From assembly GCF_015354615.1 (NCBI RefSeq), contig NZ_JACAVQ010000010.1:1-55074 (forward strand): a DNA stretch of 55,074 bases, read 5' to 3'. Positions 1 through 7,142 of the stretch are shown here, piece by piece. The notes beneath the pieces are model-generated. The model was not told where the DNA came from. It was given only the letters and a program-made list of their open reading frames with translations, and did no database searches. Both the position numbers and the translations under genes were made by a program. How positions within the stretch are numbered: position 1 is the stretch's first letter; each line of letters opens with the position of its first letter. This DNA comes from Aliidiomarina indica (GTDB lineage: Bacteria; Pseudomonadota; Gammaproteobacteria; Enterobacterales; Alteromonadaceae).

Positions 1-1
1 A

Positions 2-55
2 ACCCTTAACCCAGCAAAAGAGCAGATGAAAGAGGAACAAAAACAGGCCGCTTAA
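2..55 (+). CDS. 3' end of an unidentified gene, cut by window edge
   Basis: One reading frame is open from the first bases to a TAA at 53-55 and gives a 17-residue, lysine/glutamine/glutamate-rich tail (ending EEQKQAA). This is a typical charged C-terminus, but it is too short to identify. It is on the same strand as the next two genes and may belong to the same transcription unit. It could be a chance frame; only sequence left of the window can decide. Confidence 0.4.
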   Translation, partial: TLNPAKEQMKEEQKQAA

Positions 56-77
56 ACGGGCTGATGGTGACAACTAG

Positions 78-353
78 CTTGAAAAACACCGTAATCATAA
101 AGACTACTTAAAGCTTTATAAAAGACTCCAGAAAATACAGCCCCTTCCATCGAAGAAAGATATCGAGCGGTGCGAGAAAGCTCTGGCTGGACTTGAACGC
201 GAATATAATAAAGGAAGCAATAATACTTATTGGTACTGGAAACGCTACAACCGAGCGTCACAAAGGATTGCGGTCATTCGAAGAACATTTTTTCATGACG
301 CAGAAAGGCTGAGAGAAAAGTTAAGAAGCTTTCCGTACAATTACGAACATTGA
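78..353 (+). pseudogene. Basic, Tyr/Arg-rich ORF lacking a start codon
   Basis: The frame is open for 91 codons between a TAG at 75-77 and a TGA at 351-353. It reads as a plausible soluble protein rich in Lys, Arg, Tyr and Trp (for example KALAGLEREYNKG and YWYWKRYNRASQR). No ATG, GTG or TTG occurs near its beginning. An ATG at 64 lies in another frame that stops at 111, so the simplest reading is a frameshifted or truncated gene. It ends 12 bases before the next gene, so the two may once have been one operon or cassette. The family is not recognised. Confidence 0.4.
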
Positions 354-365
354 TGGAGTGTTATT

Positions 366-1076
366 TTGTCTTTAGAAGAAATAAATGACCCCTTGCTTAA
401 GCGCTTGATAACATATATCTGGCGCATAGCCGTTGTCGGAGCAATTGTTGCAATCGTTCTTTATTTTGGTGAGCTAATTTCCAATGGGCCAACTAAAATT
501 TGTCTATCGACGGCATGCGTTGAAAGTTTTTCAGATAGGTTTTCTCCTTCGTTAGACATTATAGTAGCTACTATAAAGCTCGTGGTTGCCGTTTCGACAG
601 TTGGTGGAATTATTATAGCCGTTAAGAACTACTTAAGTACAAGCTACTCCGCTTCCATATCAAATCATATATCGAATTTCAGGGTTTTTAAGGATTTTGT
701 TGACTTTGAAGTTGCAAAGCTTGATCGCGTGAACAAGAATTCAATAAATACTATAACTTGGTACAACAGGGTATTCCCTGCGTCTAGAGCGGGCATTTTG
801 AATGTCGGAGATGGGTATCATAACTTTATAAGTGAAGTGGACGCCGTTATTGAAACTTCAAATAAAATAGTAAGCAGCTCTCAAAAACCCGATTTTAGCT
901 ATAAGAAACATCAATTTAAAATGGCGCTAGTTTTATCCAAAATAGGCATGACCTTACCCGTTCTCGATAGAAATGACTATTATCAAACTGAGGAGCAAAT
1001 TCTTAAGCTCCTCCATGTTATCAATGTGGAGTTTTGCGGTATTGAAAAGCCCATTCGAGAAAGGCAATACATTTAA
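366..1076 (+). CDS. Membrane protein of unknown function, two N-terminal helices
   Basis: The 236-residue product has two hydrophobic segments (about residues 18-37 and 60-80) separated by a short Cys-containing loop, followed by about 150 mostly polar residues that should be cytoplasmic. The family is not recognised. The start is TTG, preceded by GGAG at about the right distance; no better start is available because the upstream ORF stops at 353. Codon use is AT-rich compared with the right half of the window. A strong hairpin terminator about 180 bases downstream ends the unit. The architecture (small membrane anchor plus cytoplasmic domain in accessory DNA) is compatible with a defence or stress effector, but that is only inference. 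Confidence 0.7.
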   Translation: MSLEEINDPLLKRLITYIWRIAVVGAIVAIVLYFGELISNGPTKICLSTACVESFSDRFSPSLDIIVATIKLVVAVSTVGGIIIAVKNYLSTSYSASISNHISNFRVFKDFVDFEVAKLDRVNKNSINTITWYNRVFPASRAGILNVGDGYHNFISEVDAVIETSNKIVSSSQKPDFSYKKHQFKMALVLSKIGMTLPVLDRNDYYQTEEQILKLLHVINVEFCGIEKPIRERQYI

Positions 1077-1253
1077 AATTAGACTTTATACGTTGAACTG
1101 GAGTGAGGCAGATGAATGAATAATCACTTTGAATGCTAGACTCACTAGTAAACGACTTATTTAATAGTGCTACTTTCCGAATGCTTTATTATGACTGACC
1201 TTGTTTAAACGACTTATTTCATGAGAATAGTTGAACCCATGAGATAGTTTTTG

Positions 1254-1282
1254 AATGCCCTCCTTTTGGAGGGCATTTTTTT
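1254..1282 (+). terminator. Rho-independent terminator
   Basis: A perfect 8-base stem (TGCCCTCC / GGAGGGCA) with a TTTT loop is followed by seven T residues. It faces rightward, so it would end the transcript of the 366-1076 gene. It also lies just past the stop of the minus-strand gene at 1291, whose transcript would read the stem without a U-run. Confidence 0.85.
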
Positions 1283-1290
1283 GTGGTTTT

Positions 1291-1506
1291 CTAAGCTTCA
1301 GCGGTGCTGGCAGCTAGTTCCGGTTTGCGTACCAATACGATAAGGTAAATTAACCCCAGGATCGGTATTAGCCCCAGAAAAAACCCTAAAACCCCAGTTA
1401 GCATAGGCTGCTTGGTTTTTTTGCGACCCAAGTAATAACTGACAGCGCCTATGGCTAGCGCGATGATGAAGATGATTTGGCTATATAGCATTACGTTGAT
1501 TTCCAT
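1291..1506 (-). CDS. Small two-helix membrane protein
   Basis: The 71-residue product has two hydrophobic helices (about residues 5-24 and 37-60) with a basic GRKKTKQP loop between them, so it is predicted to be a small inner-membrane hairpin. An AAGGAG ribosome-binding site lies 6 bases before the ATG. It starts about 15 bases after a degenerate attC-like palindrome, the geometry of a cassette gene. A diverged remnant of the same protein (VLGLIPLLGLICLIVLVCK) is found at 10366-10461 on the same strand. The function is unknown. Confidence 0.7.
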   Translation of the reverse strand: MEINVMLYSQIIFIIALAIGAVSYYLGRKKTKQPMLTGVLGFFLGLIPILGLIYLIVLVRKPELAASTAEA

Positions 1507-1519
1507 TTTTTCTCCTTGG

Positions 1520-1593
1520 TTTTATTGCGCTTTGCTCACCGAAAAATTGGGAGCGTAGCGAGTAATCTTTCCGAGTGCAGCAGCTTATTAGGC
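1520..1593 (-). repeat. Degenerate attC-like site A
   Basis: On the minus strand it runs from GCCTAATAAGC to GCGCAATAAAAC. The arms pair imperfectly (CTGCACTCGGAAAGATT with AATTTTTCGGTGAGCA). The GCCTAAT end resembles the consensus GCCTAAC arm, but the other core reads CAATA where GTTA is expected, so the site is probably decayed. It separates the 1291 gene from the broken cassette to its right. Confidence 0.45.
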
Positions 1594-1890
1594 ATTGTTT
1601 TTCAACCCCGTGTCAATCCAGTCTAATGCGTGTTTAGCTGGGCCACGAATAAATACCCTTGGAAGGGTTGTCAGGTCTATCGTGTTGTACCAGTGGATGT
1701 TGCTCCAATAACCTTAGTATTTCCCTTGCTTTCTCTAATGTCTGCTTTCAAGGATATGTTCCCACTCCGTCTCTTATACAGCTTATTAACGTTAGATGTA
1801 GCGCACTTGTTAGAGTCCAAATTGTATTTAGTCGGAAACCACCTAAATCCTTATGGTTAGCAACCTCGCCCAAAAAAAGAAACTAGATCT
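1588..1890 (-). pseudogene. Decayed cassette gene between attC-like sites A and B
   Basis: The interval is one cassette length. In its last 120 bases a minus-strand frame reads plausibly (including RGPAKHALDWIDTGLKNNA) and stops with GCC-TAA exactly in the attC arm, as cassette genes often do. Upstream of this the coding-like signal jumps between frames (for example QTLEKAREILRLLEQHPLV, then a stop), so no intact ORF spans the cassette. It is read as a gene broken by indels. The family is not recognised. Plus-strand ORFs over the same bases have no ribosome-binding site and look like shadows. Confidence 0.35.
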
Positions 1891-1950
1891 ACTAACTGGG
1901 GAACTTGGCGCTTTTCACGATTCGCTCCGCTGGTGCGAGACGTTATAAGC
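1891..1950 (-). repeat. attC-like site B (weaker)
   Basis: On the minus strand it begins GGCTTATAACGTC just past the stop of the 1955-2404 gene and ends CCCCAGTTAGTAG, so both core-like boxes (TTATAAC and GTTAGTA) are present. The arms pair less well than in sites C-G. Position relative to the gene is the main support. Confidence 0.45.
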
Positions 1951-1954
1951 CATC

Positions 1955-2404
1955 TCATAAACTAAAATATCCAATGGCATAACTTGCTTGCTCGGCTTGT
2001 AAAACGGAAACATTACATGTTGCTTCGACGTATATAGGTTCATTTAGGTGTGCGCCCGAACGGTCAGAGAAATATTTGCACTTAGAAATGAAATTTCCAT
2101 CTTCATTAAAAATGTCAAAATTTATGTTTGGCAAAAAAGATGGGTTGCCGGAGTTGTTATTTATTGATGCCGTAATTCGCAACTGTCTTTCCAATTTATA
2201 CAAATTTAACGTCTCAACATCGAAATTTTCTCGCCATTGTTCTGTTAGGCGTTTCAGAGATTGTGCCTCATACATGTCATCAGCTAACCTTAATATTTGT
2301 CTTTCAACAAAAATCGTGTGCATGGAGATGACAATTAATGAGGCAGTAATAAAACCGGCTCCCCAAAAAAATCCTGAGCCGAAATTTCTAAAATACTCAC
2401 GCAT
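1955..2404 (-). CDS. Single-pass membrane protein, unknown
   Basis: The 149-residue product has one N-terminal transmembrane helix (about 14-32) and a short coiled region with a Leu/Arg/Glu-rich stretch (about 38-75). It ends in a probable periplasmic beta-type domain with two cysteines (CKYFSD and ATCNVS) that could form a disulphide. AAGGAG precedes the ATG by about 9 bases, and the gene begins 20 bases after attC site C and ends next to site B: a textbook cassette layout. The family is not recognised; a pilin-like fold is conceivable from the N-terminal helix but unsupported. Confidence 0.7.
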   Translation of the reverse strand: MREYFRNFGSGFFWGAGFITASLIVISMHTIFVERQILRLADDMYEAQSLKRLTEQWRENFDVETLNLYKLERQLRITASINNNSGNPSFLPNINFDIFNEDGNFISKCKYFSDRSGAHLNEPIYVEATCNVSVLQAEQASYAIGYFSL

Positions 2405-2423
2405 AACTTGATGACTCCTTAGG

Positions 2424-2500
2424 GTTATAACACCGCGCTCTGCGGCTGCTTTGAGGCGCCAGCGGAAGAGCAGTCCGACAAACAGCGTTTTGTTGCGCCT
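2424..2500 (-). repeat. attC site C
   Basis: On the minus strand it runs from GGCGCAACAAAACGC to GCGCGGTGTTATAAC. The arms form a long imperfect hairpin (GTCGGACTGCTCTT against AAAGCAGCCGCAGA) with unpaired bases, as integron attC sites do. The stop codon of the small gene at 2501 touches one end, and the next gene's ribosome-binding site follows the GTTATAAC core at the other. Confidence 0.75.
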
Positions 2501-2668
2501 TTAGCCAAGTCTAAACTCTTCTGGCATTTCTTCTTCCACTGTTTCAATAGTTCTAATGTCCACCGTTGAATTGCATCCCATCAGAGGTGCTTCGATAATT
2601 TTGTCTTGGTATAATTTACTCATTGCTAGATGCCAGATTTGATCTTCATCATATGCTATGCCGACCAC
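2501..2668 (-). CDS. Small acidic cassette protein (40-55 aa)
   Basis: A frame missed by length filters reads convincingly as protein (for example DKIIEAPLMGCNSTVDIRT and VEEEMPEEFRLG) and stops directly against attC site C, as expected for the last gene of a cassette. Possible starts are GTG at 2668 (55 aa, overlapping the end of the DUF2165 gene by 20 bases) or ATG at 2623 (40 aa); neither has a clear ribosome-binding site. The family is unknown. It could also be the truncated tail of a larger gene that was fused behind the DUF2165 gene. Confidence 0.5.
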   Translation of the reverse strand: MVGIAYDEDQIWHLAMSKLYQDKIIEAPLMGCNSTVDIRTIETVEEEMPEEFRLG

Positions 2669-3161
2669 TCGCCCAGCTATCGGGAGTGATCAAGAACAGC
2701 ATAATAATTCCACTGGTAACTGCGACTGTGAACGAATCGCGAAATGACCCAGCGCCGATTTCACTTTGCCACATTTGGAAAAGGCCACCACCCAACACCA
2801 TAAAGCCACCAAACCAGACCACCATCGCCATTCCGCATCCAAGTATCGCCAACGTCTTGGCCGAATCGAACTCGTCCCCACTTACCTTCCGCTTCCGCCA
2901 AAGATCCCAAGCGCCCTTTAGTGATAACACGCCGACAAGCGACTCTCCCGCAATGATGGCCAGAAAGGTTATGGTAACTAAGACGGGATTTATGATCGGT
3001 GGAAAGATGCGGTTGGAGTAATAGTCGTGCCCTTCCATACTAAGTACATACGCTACAGTCTCGAGTCCTGGATCCCAGTTTGCGATGTTTGCCGCAGCAA
3101 AAAACAAAGCCATTAATCCGACAAAGAGTATCAACACAATTTTCAAGATTCGGATTTCCAT
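2649..3161 (-). CDS. DUF2165-family small integral membrane protein
   Basis: The 170-residue product has about four hydrophobic helices and the pattern typical of DUF2165: an early N/W-rich loop (NIANWDPGLE), a central KGAWDLWRKRK segment, and AKTLAILGCG followed by FQMWQSEIGAG. The molecular function of the family is not established. GGAGG precedes the ATG by 7 bases. Family members usually end shortly after the last helix near a Pro-Asp; here an extra SWASGRHSI tail follows TPD and overlaps the next small ORF, which suggests the 3' end was reshaped when the cassette formed. Confidence 0.85.
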   Translation of the reverse strand: MEIRILKIVLILFVGLMALFFAAANIANWDPGLETVAYVLSMEGHDYYSNRIFPPIINPVLVTITFLAIIAGESLVGVLSLKGAWDLWRKRKVSGDEFDSAKTLAILGCGMAMVVWFGGFMVLGGGLFQMWQSEIGAGSFRDSFTVAVTSGIIMLFLITPDSWASGRHSI

Positions 3162-3291
3162 TGTTCCCTCCTTAAAATTTTTGCTGGAAAGTTGCTTACA
3201 GCAAGCACCATGCTTCCCTGACGTTTGCGGTGTACTTGCACTAATCGTTGTAAATCAATCATGGTAAGCATGTTTCACCCATCTGCCCCAA

Positions 3292-3376
3292 GGCATAACG
3301 CTGCCAGCACGGGCAGCTTTGTAGTGAAGGCGAAGCCGCAACGGAAAAGCTGTCCCTGTGCTTGGCCTTGTTAAGG
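3292..3376 (-). repeat. attC site D
   Basis: On the minus strand it runs from CCTTAACAAGGCCAAGC to GCAGCGTTATGCC. The arms pair strongly (GCACAGGGACAGCTTTT against AAAGCTGCCCGTGC) with an extrahelical base and an asymmetric loop. The TTAAC and G-TTATGC boxes match the usual core boxes. It is the clearest attC in the window. Confidence 0.8.
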
Positions 3377-3408
3377 ATGTCAGTCGTCAGCATAGATATC
3401 GATGATGT

Positions 3409-3452
3409 GCTTTGGAGCAAATTCTAGCTCCAAGCCTGCCTGGCCTTGTTAA
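3409..3452 (-). repeat. Partial duplicate of an attC arm with mini-hairpin
   Basis: The minus strand repeats the TTAACAAGGCCA box of site D at 3440-3452, followed by a short hairpin (GCTTGGAGC / GCTCCAAAGC, loop of 8). A 17-codon coding-like tail (ending HIIDIYADD) lies between this and site D. It looks like a deleted cassette of which only an attC arm and a gene end remain. The rest of 3377-3565 shows no gene. Confidence 0.35.
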
Positions 3453-3565
3453 CAGCCCACACCAAACGTGGACGGCTTGCCGCACTAGCAAACCCGAAGA
3501 GCGGCACAGCTGCTTGTATTAAAAACTAAACCATGACTTAGCTGACACAGAATATTGCACCTCAT

Positions 3566-4087
3566 TTACATGCGCGATGATCGGATATCATTATAATTCA
3601 TCCACTCTACAAGTTTATTGATGGTTGGATATATAAGCTCCTTTTCATGACTTGAAAAAATCGCCAACTTCTCCCCAACAACCCAAAATACAACTTCAGA
3701 ATTACTATCTAAAACGTATACTTCCATTCGTCTCTCGTATTGATTCCCCCTCATAGGACTAAAATATTTTATTTTCACATTCAATCCATCCATTCCATTT
3801 GAGCATTCGTGATCATTCAAGCATATTTCTTTGAACCCCAATTGCTTGAAAGCATCTATAAATAGTTCGGTATATTGACGGCGGATAAAATCTGCCAAAA
3901 TCGCGTCTTGGCTAATATCAAGATTAACGACTGAGAACTCTTTATTTGAAAAATCCTTAATTTTCCTAGTCGTGATGTTAGCTCCAGCCCTTTCAGGAAA
4001 CATGTTTGTATCCTGATTGAATTTATATGGAGTGACTCCGCAACCACTGAGAAGGGCCGCAAAAAATACAATCGTTAAAATCTTCAT
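3566..4087 (-). CDS. Predicted lipoprotein, unknown function
   Basis: The 173-residue product starts with a lipoprotein signal peptide whose lipobox LLSGC puts the lipidated cysteine at residue 16. The mature part is predicted mixed alpha/beta with two closely spaced cysteines (CLNDHEC) and no recognised motif. The ATG begins about 35 bases after attC site E, so this is a cassette gene. Membrane side cannot be told with confidence; residues after the Cys are G-V, not Asp, which favours outer-membrane sorting. AT-rich codon use matches the neighbours. Confidence 0.7.
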   Translation of the reverse strand: MKILTIVFFAALLSGCGVTPYKFNQDTNMFPERAGANITTRKIKDFSNKEFSVVNLDISQDAILADFIRRQYTELFIDAFKQLGFKEICLNDHECSNGMDGLNVKIKYFSPMRGNQYERRMEVYVLDSNSEVVFWVVGEKLAIFSSHEKELIYPTINKLVEWMNYNDIRSSRM

Positions 4088-4121
4088 GTATCTATCTCGA
4101 TTCTGGTTATAAATAATGCAT

Positions 4122-4180
4122 GTTAACGCCCGCGTAATAGGCGCGAGCTCGCGAGCGTCCTGATTGACGCGTTTGTTAAA
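4122..4180 (-). repeat. attC site E
   Basis: On the minus strand it runs from TTTAACAAACGCGTC to ACGCGGGCGTTAACA. The arms GCGTCAATCAGGACGC and GCGCCTATTACGC pair with bulged bases around a short GC-rich loop. It starts 6 bases past the stop codon of the 4187-5413 gene and is followed by the lipoprotein gene. Its TTAACAAACGCG end closely resembles the TTAACAAAACGCG end of site F on the opposite strand. Confidence 0.75.
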
Positions 4181-4186
4181 TTTTGT

Positions 4187-5413
4187 CTAGTCGATTTCCC
4201 GAACTTCAGCAGATTCTAGAGTGCCATATATTTTCTTCGCGACCTCTAACTTTTCGGGAGACTTCGTATTATTCATGTATTCTGACAAACTTTGTAGAAT
4301 CGCATTTTTGACCTTTTTGTAACGCTCTTTCTGTCCGCCAGAAAAATCGGTGAAGAGCTGAACTTCTGCTTTTTCTAACCAACTATCTAAAAGCTCTTCA
4401 TCATTATCAAACATATCTATGATGAGATTAGGGTTATGAATAAGTGCAGCCTCAAAGAAGTCAGCAATTTCCAACCAAACTGCTCCATCCCTATTCTTCC
4501 AAGCCATCTTGAGCATTTCCAGTGCCTTTTTGCTCTTTCTGGTATCACCCTCTTTGAATAATTCAATAACTTTCTTTCTGTTATTTTCTAGCCATGCATA
4601 CCCAACTGAATCGGAACTCTGTTCAAGCTTGAAGATTAACTCTCGAGATAGGTTTAACACTCGTTCAGCGGTTAAACGTGAAATCTTGCCCACAGTATGA
4701 ACTGACTCATTTCGGTATTTTCTGATTTCATGAAGAAGCTCTATGTCGTGCTTATTAAGTAATCGTTGACTCTGAATTAACCGAATTAACTCATACATAT
4801 TTATGTTTTCCACCGAAACGCCACGCATATCCAACATACGCCTAATAATTGACTCGACTACTTTACTAGATTCAAGGACTGACAAATCGTACATGCCTGA
4901 GTTAAATAGATCTGATGCTCTGGCTAGCACAATAAGGTCGTTTTTCCTCTCTTGCTCTTTTTCCGCTCTCGAAAGTTTAAATTGAATTGAGTTCGTGAGG
5001 AATTTATATAAGTAATTGCCGAGGGCGCCGGCGATAACACCAGCAACCGCCGTCAGTACGCTCTGAGGAATCTGAACGACCACTCTTCCTACTAAGTTCA
5101 TGATTACCGTAAGAGCCCAAAAAGCAATAAATACAGGTGGTGTTGCAAGCGCAACCGCATAGCAAGCGTTGCTAGCCTTGTCTAAGACACTAACATGCCT
5201 CTTGGAAGCAAACTGCAGGGAAATGAAATACACAGCCAAGCCGAGACATGCCATGAGAAACAGATAGGCATATTCGATAGTAATCTTCAAACCAAAAACT
5301 GCAAACCCAAAGCTTCCATTCGCGTCGATTAATGGCTTAATAGTAAAAACTGCAGCCAGAAGCCCTATGGTAAAGCCGACCTTTGTTTTAAAGAAATCGT
5401 CCATTATGGACAT
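4187..5413 (-). CDS. Membrane-anchored protein with a HEPN-like RNase motif
   Basis: The 408-residue product has about four transmembrane helices (near 12-28, 45-66, 84-108 and 118-138), a charged linker and a helical cytoplasmic domain. In that domain R234-N-E-S-V-H239 fits the HEPN signature R-x4-H with a polar residue after the Arg, preceded by LLHEIRKY. HEPN domains of this kind are common RNases in defence and toxin systems; activity here is inference. The C-terminal 150 residues are helical and unassigned. AGGAG lies 5 bases before the ATG. It is the first gene of the minus-strand cassette series and is followed by attC E. A DUF4145-type HEPN is an alternative description. Confidence 0.7.
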   Translation of the reverse strand: MSIMDDFFKTKVGFTIGLLAAVFTIKPLIDANGSFGFAVFGLKITIEYAYLFLMACLGLAVYFISLQFASKRHVSVLDKASNACYAVALATPPVFIAFWALTVIMNLVGRVVVQIPQSVLTAVAGVIAGALGNYLYKFLTNSIQFKLSRAEKEQERKNDLIVLARASDLFNSGMYDLSVLESSKVVESIIRRMLDMRGVSVENINMYELIRLIQSQRLLNKHDIELLHEIRKYRNESVHTVGKISRLTAERVLNLSRELIFKLEQSSDSVGYAWLENNRKKVIELFKEGDTRKSKKALEMLKMAWKNRDGAVWLEIADFFEAALIHNPNLIIDMFDNDEELLDSWLEKAEVQLFTDFSGGQKERYKKVKNAILQSLSEYMNNTKSPEKLEVAKKIYGTLESAEVREID

Positions 5414-6145
5414 GCTCTCCTAAGAAATTTAACATTTGAATATCAGGCATGCGCGGAGTATTAGCAGCAGGAAACGGCGTGCGGGGTCGATGAATACTGA
5501 GGATTTCATGAATGGCTCCCTATTTTTGTGCGGTTCAAAACGCGCATGCTCATTAATACTTTCATGTTTGCTTACTATTTCTTCAATAAATTAGACAATA
5601 AACGGCTTTTAGCAATTGGGCAAGTTGATAATGAGCTATTGCCGTTGAGGATATGAGGCGAGCTAAAGCAGGGGATTCAACCTATTAACAGTCTCCTGTT
5701 TCCAGCGCAGTGTTGCCCAAGTGTGTGGGTATTTATCTAAAATGCTCTAACGTCCCTGAGGCCCAAAGACGCGCCTAAAGCAGCAATATCAGAACCGTTC
5801 TGCAGTACAAGCAATACTAAAACTGTTTAGACAAGACTCAATGCTTGTGACTGTTTATATAAAGGGAACTAATCACGGCACTTATCGACCCACCCTTTAC
5901 AGGGCAACGCCACACATTATCAGCTTGCTGAACGCTTTGAAGCAGGCTAAAGTCGAAGAATTGAACATAAAATGTGCAGTAATTATGTTGCTACAAGACA
6001 CATAAACAGGCACGCACGGTTTGTGTCAGAACAATGCAGGGAGCATGTCATGCCTTTGTCATTATCTATAGGGACTCCAGCTCAATTGATCATCCCGATA
6101 TACTGCGCATTCGCAGTATTCAAATGTTAATCGATAAAGGTCGAT
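5414..6145. other. 732-base gap between divergent cassette arrays
   Basis: No convincing ORF on either strand, no integrase remnant recognised and no attC seen. It separates minus-strand cassettes on the left from plus-strand cassettes on the right, so it must hold the promoters of the 4187-5413 and 6146-7054 genes. One perfect 8-base hairpin lies at 6100-6119 (ATACTGCG-CATT-CGCAGTAT), 26 bases before the ATG at 6146. Several short coding-like fragments (for example at 5990-6120) lack starts. Confidence 0.5.
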
Positions 6146-7054
6146 ATGAAAATTACCCAGATCACTAGAAAAGACCTCTTCGATGCAATGGTTATGGAAA
6201 ATGTCAACTGGGCAGGAACGCTGGAAGAATCCGAGTTCCTTTCACGTCTGTATGACTTGAGCTCTTTACCGTCGACAGATCAACGTTTTTCCGATGCTGC
6301 GGGAGACATCTGGCAGCATCGGGTTAATAACTATGACTGGGAGGATCACTGGGTTTTTTATGATCGTCGTTTTCACCTTATGAACGGTGACGACGAGATC
6401 CTTTTAAGATTCTTGGCTGAATCAGCGCATCCGGTTGTGCGTCCGGATGTCACGGAATGCCAAAAGCTTGTCCAACTGTATAACAGCTTCTTAGTTAACG
6501 ATGGATTTGAAATCGCTGAAAGGACAAGAATATCAGGAAAACCCATCTATATAGGTCGTAACGTAGGTGTTATCTCCGTCCCAGGGGTCGGCGCTGCAAA
6601 AGAATCTTTAAGCGGCAGTGATGTGGTCTACGTCACCCAGCAAATCACAAGAATGGAAGCTGCTGTTCTCAATGATCCCGGCCTTGCTATCGGAACCGCA
6701 AAAGAGTTACTGGAAACATGTTGTAAAACAATCCTCAGTGAGCGAGGAATAGAGCCGCCCAAAAACGATGATTTGGGGCAACTGGTTAAGCGTACCGTAA
6801 AGGAGCTGAAGCTTACTCCAAAAGATATACCGGACGAAGCGAAAGCCGTAGACACTATTCGTATTTTATTGAGCAATTTAGCCGCGATAACAAATGGGAT
6901 TGCGGCCCTCAGAAACAAATACGGCACTGGGCATGGTAAAGCTGCATCGTACAAAGGCCTTGGTCCAAGACATGCCAAGCTGGCCGTAGGAGCAGCGTCT
7001 ACACTTGCAGTATTCTTGGTTGAGACCCATCGAGAGGCCAGTAATGACGATTAA
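6146..7054 (+). CDS. Abortive-infection family protein (AbiJ-NTD-like plus Abi_C/HEPN)
   Basis: The 302-residue product is a soluble two-part protein. The N-terminal ~95 residues (DLFDAM ... WVFYDRRFHLMNGDD ... FLAESAHP) look like an AbiJ-type N-terminal domain. The C-terminal ~130 residues match the Abi_C pattern, with GTAKELLETCCKTIL and ending LRNKYGTGHG. R256 and H263 make the HEPN R-x6-H catalytic pair. Known relatives act as RNases that stop growth of phage-infected cells; that role is inferred here. AAAGG lies 5 bases before the ATG. Its stop codon touches attC site F, so it is a cassette gene. Confidence 0.85.
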   Translation: MKITQITRKDLFDAMVMENVNWAGTLEESEFLSRLYDLSSLPSTDQRFSDAAGDIWQHRVNNYDWEDHWVFYDRRFHLMNGDDEILLRFLAESAHPVVRPDVTECQKLVQLYNSFLVNDGFEIAERTRISGKPIYIGRNVGVISVPGVGAAKESLSGSDVVYVTQQITRMEAAVLNDPGLAIGTAKELLETCCKTILSERGIEPPKNDDLGQLVKRTVKELKLTPKDIPDEAKAVDTIRILLSNLAAITNGIAALRNKYGTGHGKAASYKGLGPRHAKLAVGAASTLAVFLVETHREASNDD

Positions 7055-7106
7055 CAAAACGCGTCAGTGGACGGCTTTATGCCGCCGCTGCGCTTTGCGT
7101 TAGCGC
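7050..7106 (+). repeat. attC site F
   Basis: Runs from GATTAACAAAACGCG to TTTGCGTTAGCGC on the plus strand. The arms (ACGCGTCAGTGGACGGC and GCCGCCGCTGCGCTTTGCG) form an imperfect hairpin with the unpaired bases typical of attC. It overlaps the stop codon of the Abi gene and precedes the next gene by 36 bases, so cassette polarity here is rightward, opposite to sites B-E. Confidence 0.75.
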
Positions 7107-7142
7107 TCAAGCCAAAAGGCATCGATACGAGAGGACGCAGTA

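Noticed and set aside
1149..1218. Short direct repeat TAAACGACTTATTT (1149-1162 and 1205-1218)
   Set aside because: Only 14 bases in AT-rich DNA with no associated gene or element; possibly chance.
1630..1886. Two overlapping plus-strand ORFs of 75-76 codons
   Set aside because: No ribosome-binding sites and unnatural composition. They overlap a minus-strand decaying cassette gene lying between two attC-like sites, which explains the bases better.
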